Shown piece after piece: positions 56,025 to 64,000 of a stretch of 64,000 bases of DNA. Within the stretch, counting starts at the first letter, position 1; each line of letters begins with the position of its first letter. This stretch comes from an uncultured Methanobrevibacter sp. (lineage in GTDB: Archaea; Methanobacteriota; Methanobacteria; Methanobacteriales; Methanobacteriaceae). The position numbers and the translations under genes were made by a program. The DNA lies in contig NZ_CACWVY010000001.1 in assembly GCF_902764455.1 (NCBI RefSeq), forward strand, positions 1-64,000, given 5' to 3'. The notes under the pieces were generated by a model. That model was not told the origin of the DNA, made no database searches, and saw only the letters and a program-made list of their open reading frames with translations.

Positions 56025-56579
56025 TTTTACGGCATGTGAAAAATCAATAGCTGAAGGATTGATATCTAAAGAGTGTATTTTTTTATCCATATGAACGGTT
56101 TCAAGCTCATCATTAGAATCCAAAGCCACAACAAACCCCATTTTTGTCCAATACTCCAATGCACCAGGTAATGTTTTATGAGTATGCAAATAGATATCAT
56201 CATATCCTGTTTCATTTGCAAAATTCTCAGCAATGCTAAACAGTTTAGAAGCCAGACCACAACGGCGACACCTTCTGTCTACAAATAATCTCCATATACT
56301 TGAAGTAGTATCTTTTGAATACAAATGTCTGAATTCCGGAAAGTCTTTATCATAAGCTCTTATACCAATTGTTCCTATTATTTCACCTGTTTCAGTATAT
56401 GCGACAAAAAAGTTATTTCTTTTTGGAAAAATATAATATTCTTCCATGTTTACAATATCCTGATGCCATTCTGGAACATAATCATATCCGAATTCCTGTT
56501 TTATCATGAAAAATAAAAATTTTTGAACATTACTAATTTCTTCAGGATTATCACTTAACTCTTTAATAGTGACCTTCAT
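56019..56579 (-). CDS. GNAT acetyltransferase (second copy)
   Basis: About 186 residues from the ATG at 56579; the longer frame from 56615 would run into the operator. It is a paralogue of the GNAT at 50923-51429: shared stretches include SIWRLFVD, GLASKLFSIAENFA (acetyl-CoA binding), DIYLHTH and the tail of YW/FWxxMGF. It has an extra 25-residue C-terminus. AATGGTG precedes the ATG, and the 12-23-12 operator starts 16 bp upstream. The substrate is unknown. Confidence 0.84.
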   Translation of the reverse strand: MKVTIKELSDNPEEISNVQKFLFFMIKQEFGYDYVPEWHQDIVNMEEYYIFPKRNNFFVAYTETGEIIGTIGIRAYDKDFPEFRHLYSKDTTSSIWRLFVDRRCRRCGLASKLFSIAENFANETGYDDIYLHTHKTLPGALEYWTKMGFVVALDSNDELETVHMDKKIHSLDINPSAIDFSHAVKL

Positions 56580-56594
56580 AAAAACACCATTATA

Positions 56595-56641
56595 AAAAGT
56601 ATTACTATTATGCATTAATTTATGTTATTAGTAATACTTTT
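56595..56641. promoter_or_regulatory. 12-23-12 inverted-repeat operator, site 2
   Basis: AAAAGTATTACT (56595-56606) and AGTAATACTTTT (56630-56641) with a 23-bp spacer, identical in arms and spacing to site 1. It lies between the divergent GNAT gene and the ATPase/synthase operon, 85 bp before the latter's ATG. It can therefore control both. Confidence 0.85.
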
Positions 56642-56725
56642 TTAATTATTTTGAATAACTTTAATATTAATAAAGTACAAATTAATATTTAAAAGTTATC
56701 ATTTGAAAGTCCGAAAGGTGATTTA

Positions 56726-57685
56726 ATGGAAAAATTATTAGATGTAGAAAATGTTTCAATTTCATTTATACAATATACGAAGGGATTAAATCAAAGGAAT
56801 TTAAAAGTAATTACCGATTTGACCTTAGATATATCCGAAGGCGAAATTTTAGCAGTTTTAGGTTCTAGTGGTTCAGGAAAAAGTTTACTTGCACATGCAA
56901 TATTTGGAATACTTCCTGAAAATGCAAGACAAAATGGAAAAATAAAATACAAAGGAAAAGAATTATCACAAGAAGACAAAGAAGAGCTTAGAGGTAGTGA
57001 AATTGCATTAATTCCACAATCAGTAAATTTCCTCGATCCATTAATGAAAATTTCAGACCAAGCAATAGGTCTTACTGAAAACGATGATGAGAAAAAAGAA
57101 AAGAAAATAAAACAACGAGAAATCTTTGAACATTATAACCTCGGCCCTGAAGTGGATGAAATGTATCCTTTCCAATTATCCGGAGGAATGGCCAGAAGAG
57201 TACTTGTTTCAACCGCACTACTATCCGACCCTAAACTTGTTGTTGCAGATGAACCAACACCAGGACTTGACGAAAAAACAGTAAAAGAAACATTAAATCA
57301 TTTCAAACATATGAAAGAAGACGGAGTGGGAGTTTTATTAATTACACACGACATACATGCAGCACTTGAAATCGCAGACAGGATTGGAATTTTCTATTCT
57401 GGCTTTGTAATCGAAATTGCAGAAAACAAAGACTTTTCAGGAGACGGTGAAAACTTGCTTCACCCATACACAAAAGCACTATACAAGGCACTTCCCGCCA
57501 ACGGATTTGAATTAATCAAAGGACATCAACCGTTACACGGAGAAATCTCAGAAGGATGCCCATATTATGACCGATGCGAAATGAGATTTGACAGATGCAA
57601 AAATGAAAGACCAGAACTAATTGATTTTGGAAAGAAAAAGATAAGATGCTTTAAATATGAAGAAGGTGTAAAAGATGAAACTTAA
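56726..57685 (+). CDS. ABC transporter ATP-binding protein D (nickel/peptide type)
   Basis: Drives the permease pair. In 319 residues: Walker A GSSGSGKS (46-53), signature LSGGM (151-155), Walker B LVVADEP (171-177), and the oligopeptide-family C-terminal cysteine pattern CPYYDRCEMRFDRC. GAAAGGTGATTTA precedes the ATG. It overlaps ATPase E by 11 bp. The binding protein and permeases are on the other strand about 1.7 kb away, so the transporter genes are split but share an operator. The closest paralogue in the window is 61353-62300. Confidence 0.93.
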   Translation: MEKLLDVENVSISFIQYTKGLNQRNLKVITDLTLDISEGEILAVLGSSGSGKSLLAHAIFGILPENARQNGKIKYKGKELSQEDKEELRGSEIALIPQSVNFLDPLMKISDQAIGLTENDDEKKEKKIKQREIFEHYNLGPEVDEMYPFQLSGGMARRVLVSTALLSDPKLVVADEPTPGLDEKTVKETLNHFKHMKEDGVGVLLITHDIHAALEIADRIGIFYSGFVIEIAENKDFSGDGENLLHPYTKALYKALPANGFELIKGHQPLHGEISEGCPYYDRCEMRFDRCKNERPELIDFGKKKIRCFKYEEGVKDET

Positions 57686-58289
57686 AGCAGAAAATATATC
57701 ATTCAAATATCCCTCCGCTAAAGAATATCTATTGAAAGACGTCAATCTTGAATTAGACAACAACAAGGTTATCGGTTTGATTGGAGATAGTGGAAGCGGA
57801 AAATCAACATTATGCAAAATATTATCAGGATATGTTACACAATACGAAGGAAGTGTAACATTTGATGGAAATCCTCTTCCTAAAAAAGGATTCAAACCAG
57901 TACAATTAATCTATCAGCACCCTGAAAAAGTAATGAATCCAAAATGGAAAATGAAACAGGTTTTAGAGGAATCATGGGACGTTCCGGATGATATTTTAAA
58001 GGAATTTGGTATTCAAAAATCTTGGCTTACAAGATTTCCGCAGGAATTGTCAGGAGGAGAACTTCAAAGGTTTTCCGTTGTAAGATCCCTAAATCCGAAT
58101 ACAAAATTTTTAATAGCTGATGAAATGACAACAATGCTTGATGCAATAACCCAAGTGCAGATTATTGATTCAGTATTGAAACTTGTAAAAGAAAGAAATA
58201 TGGGATTTTTACTTGTAAGCCACGATATGCCATTAGTTGAAACAATCTGCGATGAAAAAATCTATTTAAAAGACATTAATAACATATAA
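57675..58289 (+). CDS. ABC transporter ATP-binding protein E (nickel/peptide type)
   Basis: Second ATPase of the importer. The 204-residue length is short compared with about 260-330 in most DppF/NikE proteins, ending soon after the H-loop (LVSHDMP). Walker A GDSGSGKS (37-44), signature LSGGE (125-129) and Walker B FLIADE (145-150) are intact, so it should be functional; the C-terminal peptide-family domain is missing here and in its paralogue at 60752-61363. It overlaps ATPase D and is followed 37 bp later by the synthase. Confidence 0.93.
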   Translation: MKLKAENISFKYPSAKEYLLKDVNLELDNNKVIGLIGDSGSGKSTLCKILSGYVTQYEGSVTFDGNPLPKKGFKPVQLIYQHPEKVMNPKWKMKQVLEESWDVPDDILKEFGIQKSWLTRFPQELSGGELQRFSVVRSLNPNTKFLIADEMTTMLDAITQVQIIDSVLKLVKERNMGFLLVSHDMPLVETICDEKIYLKDINNI

Positions 58290-58326
58290 AATATACTGAA
58301 AATATTTTCAATATCAGGTGACAAAA

Positions 58327-59148
58327 ATGAGCTGTTATAAATATTGGGGAAAACTTGAAGAAATTGCAAATAAATTATCTTCATATGGAGATTTAGACAA
58401 ATACGGAAATTCAACACTGGACGACATCAATATAGACGAAATCATCGAAATATTAGATGACGTGGAAATCATTGCACATGACAAAACCATTGATTTTGAT
58501 TCTGCAAAACATATTTTAGATGATGAAAAAATGAATAAGGCATTGAAATTAATTAGAAAATTTTATGTTTACATTGGTGCAAGACTTGAAACTGAAAATG
58601 CCCTAAAAATTTTAGAATCAGATAATCCTAATGAAACCCTTGATTCATTTCATTTTTATGACAGATATATCGGCCTTGTTGAAAATGAAAGCAAATTAGC
58701 TAAATTCAATGAAGATAAAACATTTGTATTTTTAGGTTCAGGACCACTTCCATTAACTTTGATAATGTTTAATAAGGTATTCGGCTGCAAATGTATTGGA
58801 ATTGAACAGCAGGAAAATGTTGCAGAATTGTCAGTGAAAGTTTTAAAAAGACTTGGTCTTGAAAATGACATCAGAATTGTAGTGGGTGATGAAACAACAA
58901 TCAAAGATTTGGAATATGACATATTAATGATTGCTGCATTGGCAGAACCTAAAGACAGAGTTTTTGCAAATATCTGGGAATATGTTGATGAAAACACCCC
59001 TGTAATATATAGAACATACACAGGAATGAGAGCAATATTATATTCACCTGTTCTTGATAAGGACACAAGAGGATTCCATAAAGAAGTTATGATGCTGCCT
59101 TCCGGTAAAACCAACAACACTTCAGTTTTAATTAGAAAAATAGAATGA
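58327..59148 (+). CDS. Nicotianamine-synthase-family protein
   Basis: Transfers the aminopropyl group of SAM to an amino acid, giving metal chelators of the nicotianamine type. From the ATG at 58327 (AGGTGA before it; 58318 is a GTG inside that site) it has 273 residues. The family motif GSGPLPLT is at 137-144, with an acidic SAM-binding IGIE (157-160). The N-terminal MSCYKYW start, KHILDD (61-66), and the C-terminal YRTYTGMRAILY (228-239) and SGKTNNTSVL (259-268) match, from memory, the structurally known Methanothermobacter enzyme, which couples SAM to glutamate (thermonicotianamine). It ends the ATPase operon, which ties its product to the importer. Bacterial staphylopine systems have the same pairing. 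Confidence 0.9.
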   Translation: MSCYKYWGKLEEIANKLSSYGDLDKYGNSTLDDINIDEIIEILDDVEIIAHDKTIDFDSAKHILDDEKMNKALKLIRKFYVYIGARLETENALKILESDNPNETLDSFHFYDRYIGLVENESKLAKFNEDKTFVFLGSGPLPLTLIMFNKVFGCKCIGIEQQENVAELSVKVLKRLGLENDIRIVVGDETTIKDLEYDILMIAALAEPKDRVFANIWEYVDENTPVIYRTYTGMRAILYSPVLDKDTRGFHKEVMMLPSGKTNNTSVLIRKIE

Positions 59149-59163
59149 GATATATACCAAAAC

Positions 59164-59300
59164 AATTAATTCCTTGAAAATGAAAATTAAATAAATTTTA
59201 ATGAAAGAAGCATTAAGTTAAATGGAATATTAATCCTATTCCTTGAAAATAATTTAAGCTTTCTTTAATTAAAGTTATTGCAAATGAAAAGGAATTAATT
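59164..59300. repeat. Long imperfect inverted repeat between convergent genes
   Basis: Outer arms AATTAATTCCTT (59164-59175) and AAGGAATTAATT (59289-59300) enclose further pairing: AATGAAAGAAGC (about 59200-59211) with GCTTTCTTT (59258-59266) in imperfect form, and GGAATA (59224-59229) with TATTCC (59237-59242). It lies between the convergent synthase and MATE genes and may be a bidirectional terminator, a structured RNA or a small MITE-like element. Confidence 0.55.
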
Positions 59301-60656
59301 CATTAATTTTTTAATTTGCCAGTCAGCCCAGACCATAGTAATATTGTTTGAGACAATTTCACCCAGAACAATTCCCATCCATGCTCCCCATACACCATAG
59401 CCTAAAACTACACCCAATAAAACTGCAAAAAGTATTGTAAATCCTGTTTCTCTCATAATTGTCTGAAACATTGCAGTTAATCCTTTACCAATACCCTGGA
59501 AGACATATGTTGAGGCCACACCAACTGCCATTGTAGGATAGTAAATCACAATCCATGATAAAAAGCTTGTCAGCTCTGAAGCGATTCTGACACTGCTGCC
59601 GCTTGATGCAAATACCGATGCAACATCCCCTGCAAAGAAATTTGTTAAAAAGGCTACGACAAATGCAATGACAATTGATACTTTCATTGCATACCTGTGA
59701 ACAATTTGAATGTTTTTATAGTTTCGGGCACCGTAATTTGCTGCAATAACACTTATCAAAGCTGTCCCAATAGCTAAAAGAGGAGTTGTTCCAATAGTAA
59801 CTATCCTCCAGCCTGTTGAATATACCGCAACAGAATCAGTTGAACCTAAATATGCCAAAAGTGCCGAAAAAACTGCTGCAAAAAATGCATTGTTCAGAAG
59901 TTGAATACTTGCAGGAATTCCCACTTTTACAATATCTTTTGAAATATCCTTTTTAAAATGGAAATTAACCTTATTAGGCTTCAAATAGGTATCTTTTTTA
60001 ATATAAAACCAATATAACAATATCAAAATAACAAATATTGATGAAATTAGTGTTGCAATGGCCGCTCCTTTAACTCCCAAATTCAAAATGTAGATGAAAA
60101 CAGGATCTAAAATCATATTTAAAATAGCTGATGCAATCATTGCATACATTGGCCTTGTTGTATCACCTTCACCTCTAAAAATACCATACAAAGCATTTGA
60201 AAAGATTACAAAAACAGAACCTAAAATAATTATTATCCCATAATCTGTTGCATAGCCAATAGTTTGACCTGCACCCATAGCATTTAAAATAGGATTTAGA
60301 AAAACCAACAATAAAATAGTAATAATCAAGGAAACAATAACATTAATTAAAATAGAATGAACGGACGCATTATCTGCTTTCAGCTTATTGTTTTCACCAA
60401 GATATTTTGACAAAGCAAATGCGGCACCCGAACCCAGACCATTTCCAAAACCAACTAAAATCATGAATATTGGTGTGAAAAATCCAACACCCGCAAGTGC
60501 ATCAGCTCCAAGGCCAGATACCCAAAAAGCATCAATTAAATTATAAAAACTAGTTATAAGAAGTGAGATTATCAAAGGTATGGACATTGTTATTAATGCT
60601 CTTTTAGGATTTTGAAGCATTACATCCACATTATTTGTTGAAACATCACTTACCAT
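59295..60656 (-). CDS. MATE-family efflux transporter
   Basis: A 453-residue integral membrane protein with twelve predicted helices arranged as two similar halves, typical of the MATE/NorM family of cation-coupled exporters. N-terminal PKRALITMSIPLIISLLI and the FWVSGLGADALAGVGFFTPI motif are characteristic. Substrates of the family are small organic molecules. Its position between the nicotianamine-type synthase and a second importer makes export of the chelator attractive, but this is inference. No ribosome binding site is clear. The end lies within the long inverted repeat. Confidence 0.92.
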   Translation of the reverse strand: MVSDVSTNNVDVMLQNPKRALITMSIPLIISLLITSFYNLIDAFWVSGLGADALAGVGFFTPIFMILVGFGNGLGSGAAFALSKYLGENNKLKADNASVHSILINVIVSLIITILLLVFLNPILNAMGAGQTIGYATDYGIIIILGSVFVIFSNALYGIFRGEGDTTRPMYAMIASAILNMILDPVFIYILNLGVKGAAIATLISSIFVILILLYWFYIKKDTYLKPNKVNFHFKKDISKDIVKVGIPASIQLLNNAFFAAVFSALLAYLGSTDSVAVYSTGWRIVTIGTTPLLAIGTALISVIAANYGARNYKNIQIVHRYAMKVSIVIAFVVAFLTNFFAGDVASVFASSGSSVRIASELTSFLSWIVIYYPTMAVGVASTYVFQGIGKGLTAMFQTIMRETGFTILFAVLLGVVLGYGVWGAWMGIVLGEIVSNNITMVWADWQIKKLMN

Positions 60657-60751
60657 AATGTAATTATTAAAATTTTTTCAAATATAAAATTAGTTATTTA
60701 ACAAAAAAAAGAAAAAAAATTCTAAAATTAAATTATAAATACAATTCAATT

Positions 60752-61363
60752 TTAGAGATTATTTATATCCTTAAAAAGTAAAATATCATCACACAATACT
60801 TCCAATAGCTCTTCATCATGACTAACAGCCAATATACCAATATTATTAGCTTTACAATGACCTATAAGAGCTTCCCAAATTTGAACTTGAGTGACAGCGT
60901 CAAGCATGGTTGAAATCTCATCAGCAATGATAAATTTTGTTTTAGGATTAAGAGCCCTCAATATACTGAAACGCTGCAATTCCCCACCTGAAAGCTCACT
61001 GGGCCAACGTGTTAGCCAAGAATCCTTTAAACCGAAAGTGTCTTTTAAATCTTTAGAAGGAGTCCATGATTCATTCAATACCTTATCCATTTTCCACTTT
61101 GGATTCATGGTCTTTTCTGGATGTTGAAAAATTAATTGTACAGGATAGAAATCTTTATCAGGTATTTTTTTACCATCAAGAGTAACTTCACCTGAATAAT
61201 TACTGATATAACCAGACAGAATTTTGCATAATGTGGATTTACCACTACCGCTATCTCCGATTAAACCAATAATCTGATTACTATTAATAGATAATGAAAC
61301 ATCCTTCAATATTTGTCTTTTCTTATTATATGAAAAAGAAATATTATTCGCCTTAAGATCCAT
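60752..61363 (-). CDS. ABC transporter ATP-binding protein E, second importer
   Basis: Paralogue of 57675-58289, with the same short form (about 203 residues): Walker A GDSGSGKS, signature LSGGELQR, Walker B FIIADE, and the H-loop VSHDEE. GAGGGGGTT precedes the start codons at 61366/61363; the latter is preferred for spacing. It overlaps ATPase D (copy 2) by about 11 bp. Together with the next three genes it forms a second complete importer. Confidence 0.92.
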   Translation of the reverse strand: MDLKANNISFSYNKKRQILKDVSLSINSNQIIGLIGDSGSGKSTLCKILSGYISNYSGEVTLDGKKIPDKDFYPVQLIFQHPEKTMNPKWKMDKVLNESWTPSKDLKDTFGLKDSWLTRWPSELSGGELQRFSILRALNPKTKFIIADEISTMLDAVTQVQIWEALIGHCKANNIGILAVSHDEELLEVLCDDILLFKDINNL

Positions 61364-62300
61364 CATTAACCCCCTCAAAATTGAAACACCTAATCATCAC
61401 ACCGTCATGTTCTACTAATTTAGGTTTATTCTTTTCACATTTATCCATACGTATCGGACAATTTTCCCAATATGGACATCCTGAAACAGCATCTAGAGGC
61501 TGAACTCCTTCAGTTAATTTAAAACCGTTTCTTGGAAGAGAATTGATTAAAGCTTTAGTGTATGGATGCAATACATTATCAGCATTTTGGAAGTTTTCAA
61601 CCTTGTTGATTTCAATTACATAACCTGAATAAAATATAGCTATACGGTCTGCTGTTTTTAAAGCTACATCAATTTCATGAGTAATTAGCAATACCCCTTT
61701 GCCGTTTTCCTTCAGATTTTTAATATCTGTGATTGTCTCTTCAACACTTTTTTTATCAAGACCTGGTGTTGGTTCATCAGCAATCAACAGCTTAGGATCG
61801 CCAATTAATGCTGTAGACAACAATACCTTTCTGGCCATTCCACCAGACAATTCAAAAGGATATAAATCATCCACACTTTCATCCAAACCATATTTAGCGA
61901 ATATTTCTCTTTGCTTTATTTTTTTCTCATCATGTTCCTTTTCATCCTTGCATTCACCGATTGCCTGTTCTGATACTTTCATTAGAGGATCCAAGAAATT
62001 TACTGATTGAGGTATTAAACATATTTCTTTTCCCCTTAATTTTTCCTTCAACTCCTGATTTAAAACATTTCCCCCATATTTAATCTCACCGGTAACATGA
62101 GCATTGTAAGGCAAAATACCTAAGATTGAATGAGCTAAAAGACTTTTACCAGAACCACTTGAACCTAAAATGGCGACAATTTCGCCTTCAGCAACATCAA
62201 TTGTTAAATCAGATATTACCTTTAGGTCATGCCTGTTTAATCCCTGAACATACTGTGTGAAAGATATGGATAAATTATTTACTTCTAATAAATTTCTCAT
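61353..62300 (-). CDS. ABC transporter ATP-binding protein D, second importer
   Basis: A 315-residue paralogue of 56726-57685. N-terminal SISFTQYVQGLN, Walker A GSSGSGKS, signature LSGGMARK, Walker B LLIADEP, and the C-terminal CPYWENCPIRMDKC motif are all present. It is 12 bp downstream of permease C of the second importer. Being so similar in all domains, the two importers must stem from duplication of a whole transporter. Confidence 0.92.
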   Translation of the reverse strand: MRNLLEVNNLSISFTQYVQGLNRHDLKVISDLTIDVAEGEIVAILGSSGSGKSLLAHSILGILPYNAHVTGEIKYGGNVLNQELKEKLRGKEICLIPQSVNFLDPLMKVSEQAIGECKDEKEHDEKKIKQREIFAKYGLDESVDDLYPFELSGGMARKVLLSTALIGDPKLLIADEPTPGLDKKSVEETITDIKNLKENGKGVLLITHEIDVALKTADRIAIFYSGYVIEINKVENFQNADNVLHPYTKALINSLPRNGFKLTEGVQPLDAVSGCPYWENCPIRMDKCEKNKPKLVEHDGVMIRCFNFEGVNDGS

Positions 62301-62312
62301 AATATCACCAAT

Positions 62313-63164
62313 CTAGTTATTTGCCTGTGAAGGGTCAACCAGTCGTTTCAGATTATCTCCAATAATATCAAACAACAATACAACTATCAATAATGCAAGA
62401 CCTGGGAAGAATGCCAACCACCAAGCCCCCATTGCAAGATAAGTCATTGATTCAGACAAAATTATACCAATTGCAGGTTCATGCGGAGATAAACCGAACC
62501 CAAGGAATGTTACACTTGATTCGTGCATAATCGCATGAGGGAATACTAATAATGTTCCTACAAATATCTGGGACAATACCAACGGCAAAATGTGGTGTCT
62601 AGCAATCCATAATTTGCTTTTACCAAATCTTCTGGATAATGAAACATACTCGGAAGTGTTGATTTGCAATACTTCGGCTCTAAGCACCCGTGTCAAGTTT
62701 ACCCAATGGGTAAATGCCACCGCCATCATTACTCCAAAAGCACCTTTTCCCAATCCTATGGAAATCATCATTATTAATAGAATGTGAGGTATTGACGCAA
62801 ATAGATCAATTAACCATGATACAACCTCATCACAAAACTTGTTTGTACTTGCAACAAAAGCTAATATTGTAGCTATTATACTGGAAAGAATTGAAGCAGC
62901 CAATCCAATCATGATACTTAAACTTAAACCTTTCAATGTTCTAATGAACATGTCTCTGCCCATCCAATCAGTTCCAAAAGGATGTTCAAATGAAGGAGGC
63001 TTCATTTTTATGGCAAAGTCAGTAGGCAAATTGGCGTCAATCATCCAACCACTTATGAAAATGACTAATAAAACAAATCCAGTAAGCCCAATAGTCAAAA
63101 GAGTTTTTTGCCGTAAGTTTAGAGAACTGAATAATCCCCTGTTATACCAAGGAGTTTCACTCAT
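62313..63164 (-). CDS. ABC transporter permease C, second importer
   Basis: About 283 residues, start 63164 or 63167 (AAGGAG before). It has the conserved HPFGTDWMGRDMFIRT extracellular segment, about five or six helices, and the EAA-type loop SLSRRFGKSKLWIARHHILP. It aligns with permease C of the first importer throughout. The start overlaps the end of permease B by a few bases. Confidence 0.92.
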   Translation of the reverse strand: MSETPWYNRGLFSSLNLRQKTLLTIGLTGFVLLVIFISGWMIDANLPTDFAIKMKPPSFEHPFGTDWMGRDMFIRTLKGLSLSIMIGLAASILSSIIATILAFVASTNKFCDEVVSWLIDLFASIPHILLIMMISIGLGKGAFGVMMAVAFTHWVNLTRVLRAEVLQINTSEYVSLSRRFGKSKLWIARHHILPLVLSQIFVGTLLVFPHAIMHESSVTFLGFGLSPHEPAIGIILSESMTYLAMGAWWLAFFPGLALLIVVLLFDIIGDNLKRLVDPSQANN

Positions 63165-64000
63165 CATCCTCACTCCTTAATCTTGGGTCGACATATTGAT
63201 AAACCAAATCTGCGATGAAATTTCCCATAAATACAAAAATAGCACTGATAATAACAATACCCAACAATAAAGGAACATCTGACCTTAGTCCTGCAGCTAC
63301 TGTTGCCTGACCAATTCCAGGGTAAGCAAATACCTGTTCAACAAGGATTGTTCCCCCAAATAATTCATTGAATGACAGAAATTGAATTGTGATTGCCGGA
63401 AGTAAAATATTTCTTATTCCGTGATTTTTGATTATACCCCAGAAACTTTCACCTCTAGCTTGTGCAAACAGGAAATAATCGCTTCTTTTTACACTTATAA
63501 GCTTATCTCTTGTATACATAGTAAGAGAAGCAATTCCCACAACACTTAAAGTTATTGCAGGCAATATCAACCTATATAACCATTGCCAAAATGTCACCGT
63601 ATCAGACAGTTGCCCGATTGGAACCGAAAGTCCTATTGGGAACCATCCCAAATACACTGAAAAAACCATTAAAAATACTAATCCTATCCAAAAAGTTGGT
63701 GTGGACTGTAATATGTAACAGTAAGTTTTAATTGCTTTGTCTGCCCAACTGCCTTCCTTTGCACCGGCAATCACGCCTAAACCAAAACCTACAACTGCAG
63801 ATATCACCCATGAAACCACCATAAGTGTTAATGAAGCTGTGAATTTTTGTGCAATAACTTCAGTCACAGGAACCCTATAAATCAATGAAAAACCCATGCT
63901 TCCAGATGCCAATGTTTGAAGCCATCCCACAACTCTTTCTGCTAACGATAAATTTGTTCCCCAATATTCTCCAATAATGGCTAATTGTTCTTGACTGACA
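63157..64000 (-). CDS. ABC transporter permease B, second importer (partial)
   Basis: The gene runs off the window end. On the minus strand the open frame continues to base 64000, where it reads VSQEQLAIIGEYWGTN-type sequence, corresponding to the extracellular loop near residue 60 of the first importer's permease B (SEAQRQILEQYFGTN). About 280 residues are visible, with the EAA-type loop AQARGESFWGIIKNHGIRN and the C-terminus IGQATVAAGLRSDVPL. A binding-protein gene is expected beyond the window, as in the first importer. Confidence 0.9.
   Translation of the reverse strand, partial: VSQEQLAIIGEYWGTNLSLAERVVGWLQTLASGSMGFSLIYRVPVTEVIAQKFTASLTLMVVSWVISAVVGFGLGVIAGAKEGSWADKAIKTYCYILQSTPTFWIGLVFLMVFSVYLGWFPIGLSVPIGQLSDTVTFWQWLYRLILPAITLSVVGIASLTMYTRDKLISVKRSDYFLFAQARGESFWGIIKNHGIRNILLPAITIQFLSFNELFGGTILVEQVFAYPGIGQATVAAGLRSDVPLLLGIVIISAIFVFMGNFIADLVYQYVDPRLRSEDDE

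Overview
The window looks like chromosome of a hydrogenotrophic methanogen of the Methanobacteriaceae, most likely Methanobrevibacter or a close gut relative. The evidence is strongly AT-rich DNA, an HMf-type histone, a thermosome, ribosomal protein S17e, archaeal lipid genes (CarS, Tes), diphthine synthase, methanofuran genes (MfnD, MfnF) and six methanogenesis-marker genes. Bacterial-type genes are mixed in (exonuclease VII, acetolactate decarboxylase, deoC, secreted nuclease), as is common in gut methanogens. There are no rRNA genes, CRISPR arrays, insertion sequences or prophage. Three tRNA genes are present: Leu-CAG, Phe-GAA and Val-GAC. The gene order is continuous and most genes are intact. 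Only the last gene runs off the window end.

Layout. 0.3-5 kb holds translation-modification genes (dphB, a trm5-like gene), an MtnA-family isomerase and a Mn-type pyrophosphatase. 5-10.3 kb is a minus-strand block, mmp3-mmp6-mmp5-mmp15-mmp17, followed by nifB with its own TATA box. Mmp3 and Mmp17 belong to the ATP-driven complex that activates methyl-coenzyme M reductase, and that complex carries NifB-type iron-sulfur clusters, so this block reads as a coherent activation locus. 10.4-14.6 kb has a secreted nuclease, mmp2, a DUF2117 gene and nob1. 14.6-17.2 kb has a helically phased TGG repeat, three winged-helix regulators and a MoaB-like gene. 17.3-24.2 kb has pyrE, exonuclease VII, cbiZ, the thermosome gene with a palindromic operator, and a repetitive coiled-coil protein. 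24.4-31.3 kb carries the lysine/aspartate pathway (asd-dapB-dapA-lysC), the shikimate branch (chorismate mutase, GHMP shikimate kinase) and a glycosyltransferase. 31.9-46 kb has a secreted acetolactate decarboxylase, cbiD, hel308, elp3, deoC, the histone gene, a MiaB-like methylthiotransferase, a homoaconitase-type small subunit, and the divergent lipid pair tes/carS. 46-51 kb has mfnF-mfnD-wecB and truA.

51-64 kb is the most unusual region. A nickel/peptide-type ABC importer is split over two transcripts (solute-binding protein, two permeases and a GNAT on the minus strand; two ATPases on the plus strand). The ATPase operon ends with a nicotianamine-synthase-family gene, which makes small metal chelators from SAM. 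Two promoters flanking this locus, about 1.6 kb apart, carry the same perfect inverted repeat: 12-bp arms with exactly 23 bp between them. The second site sits between a second GNAT gene and the ATPase/synthase operon. A MATE-family exporter and a second, paralogous ABC importer follow. Together these suggest a metallophore synthesis, export and uptake regulon, probably for nickel, which this organism needs for F430 and hydrogenases. The metal and the chemistry are inference.
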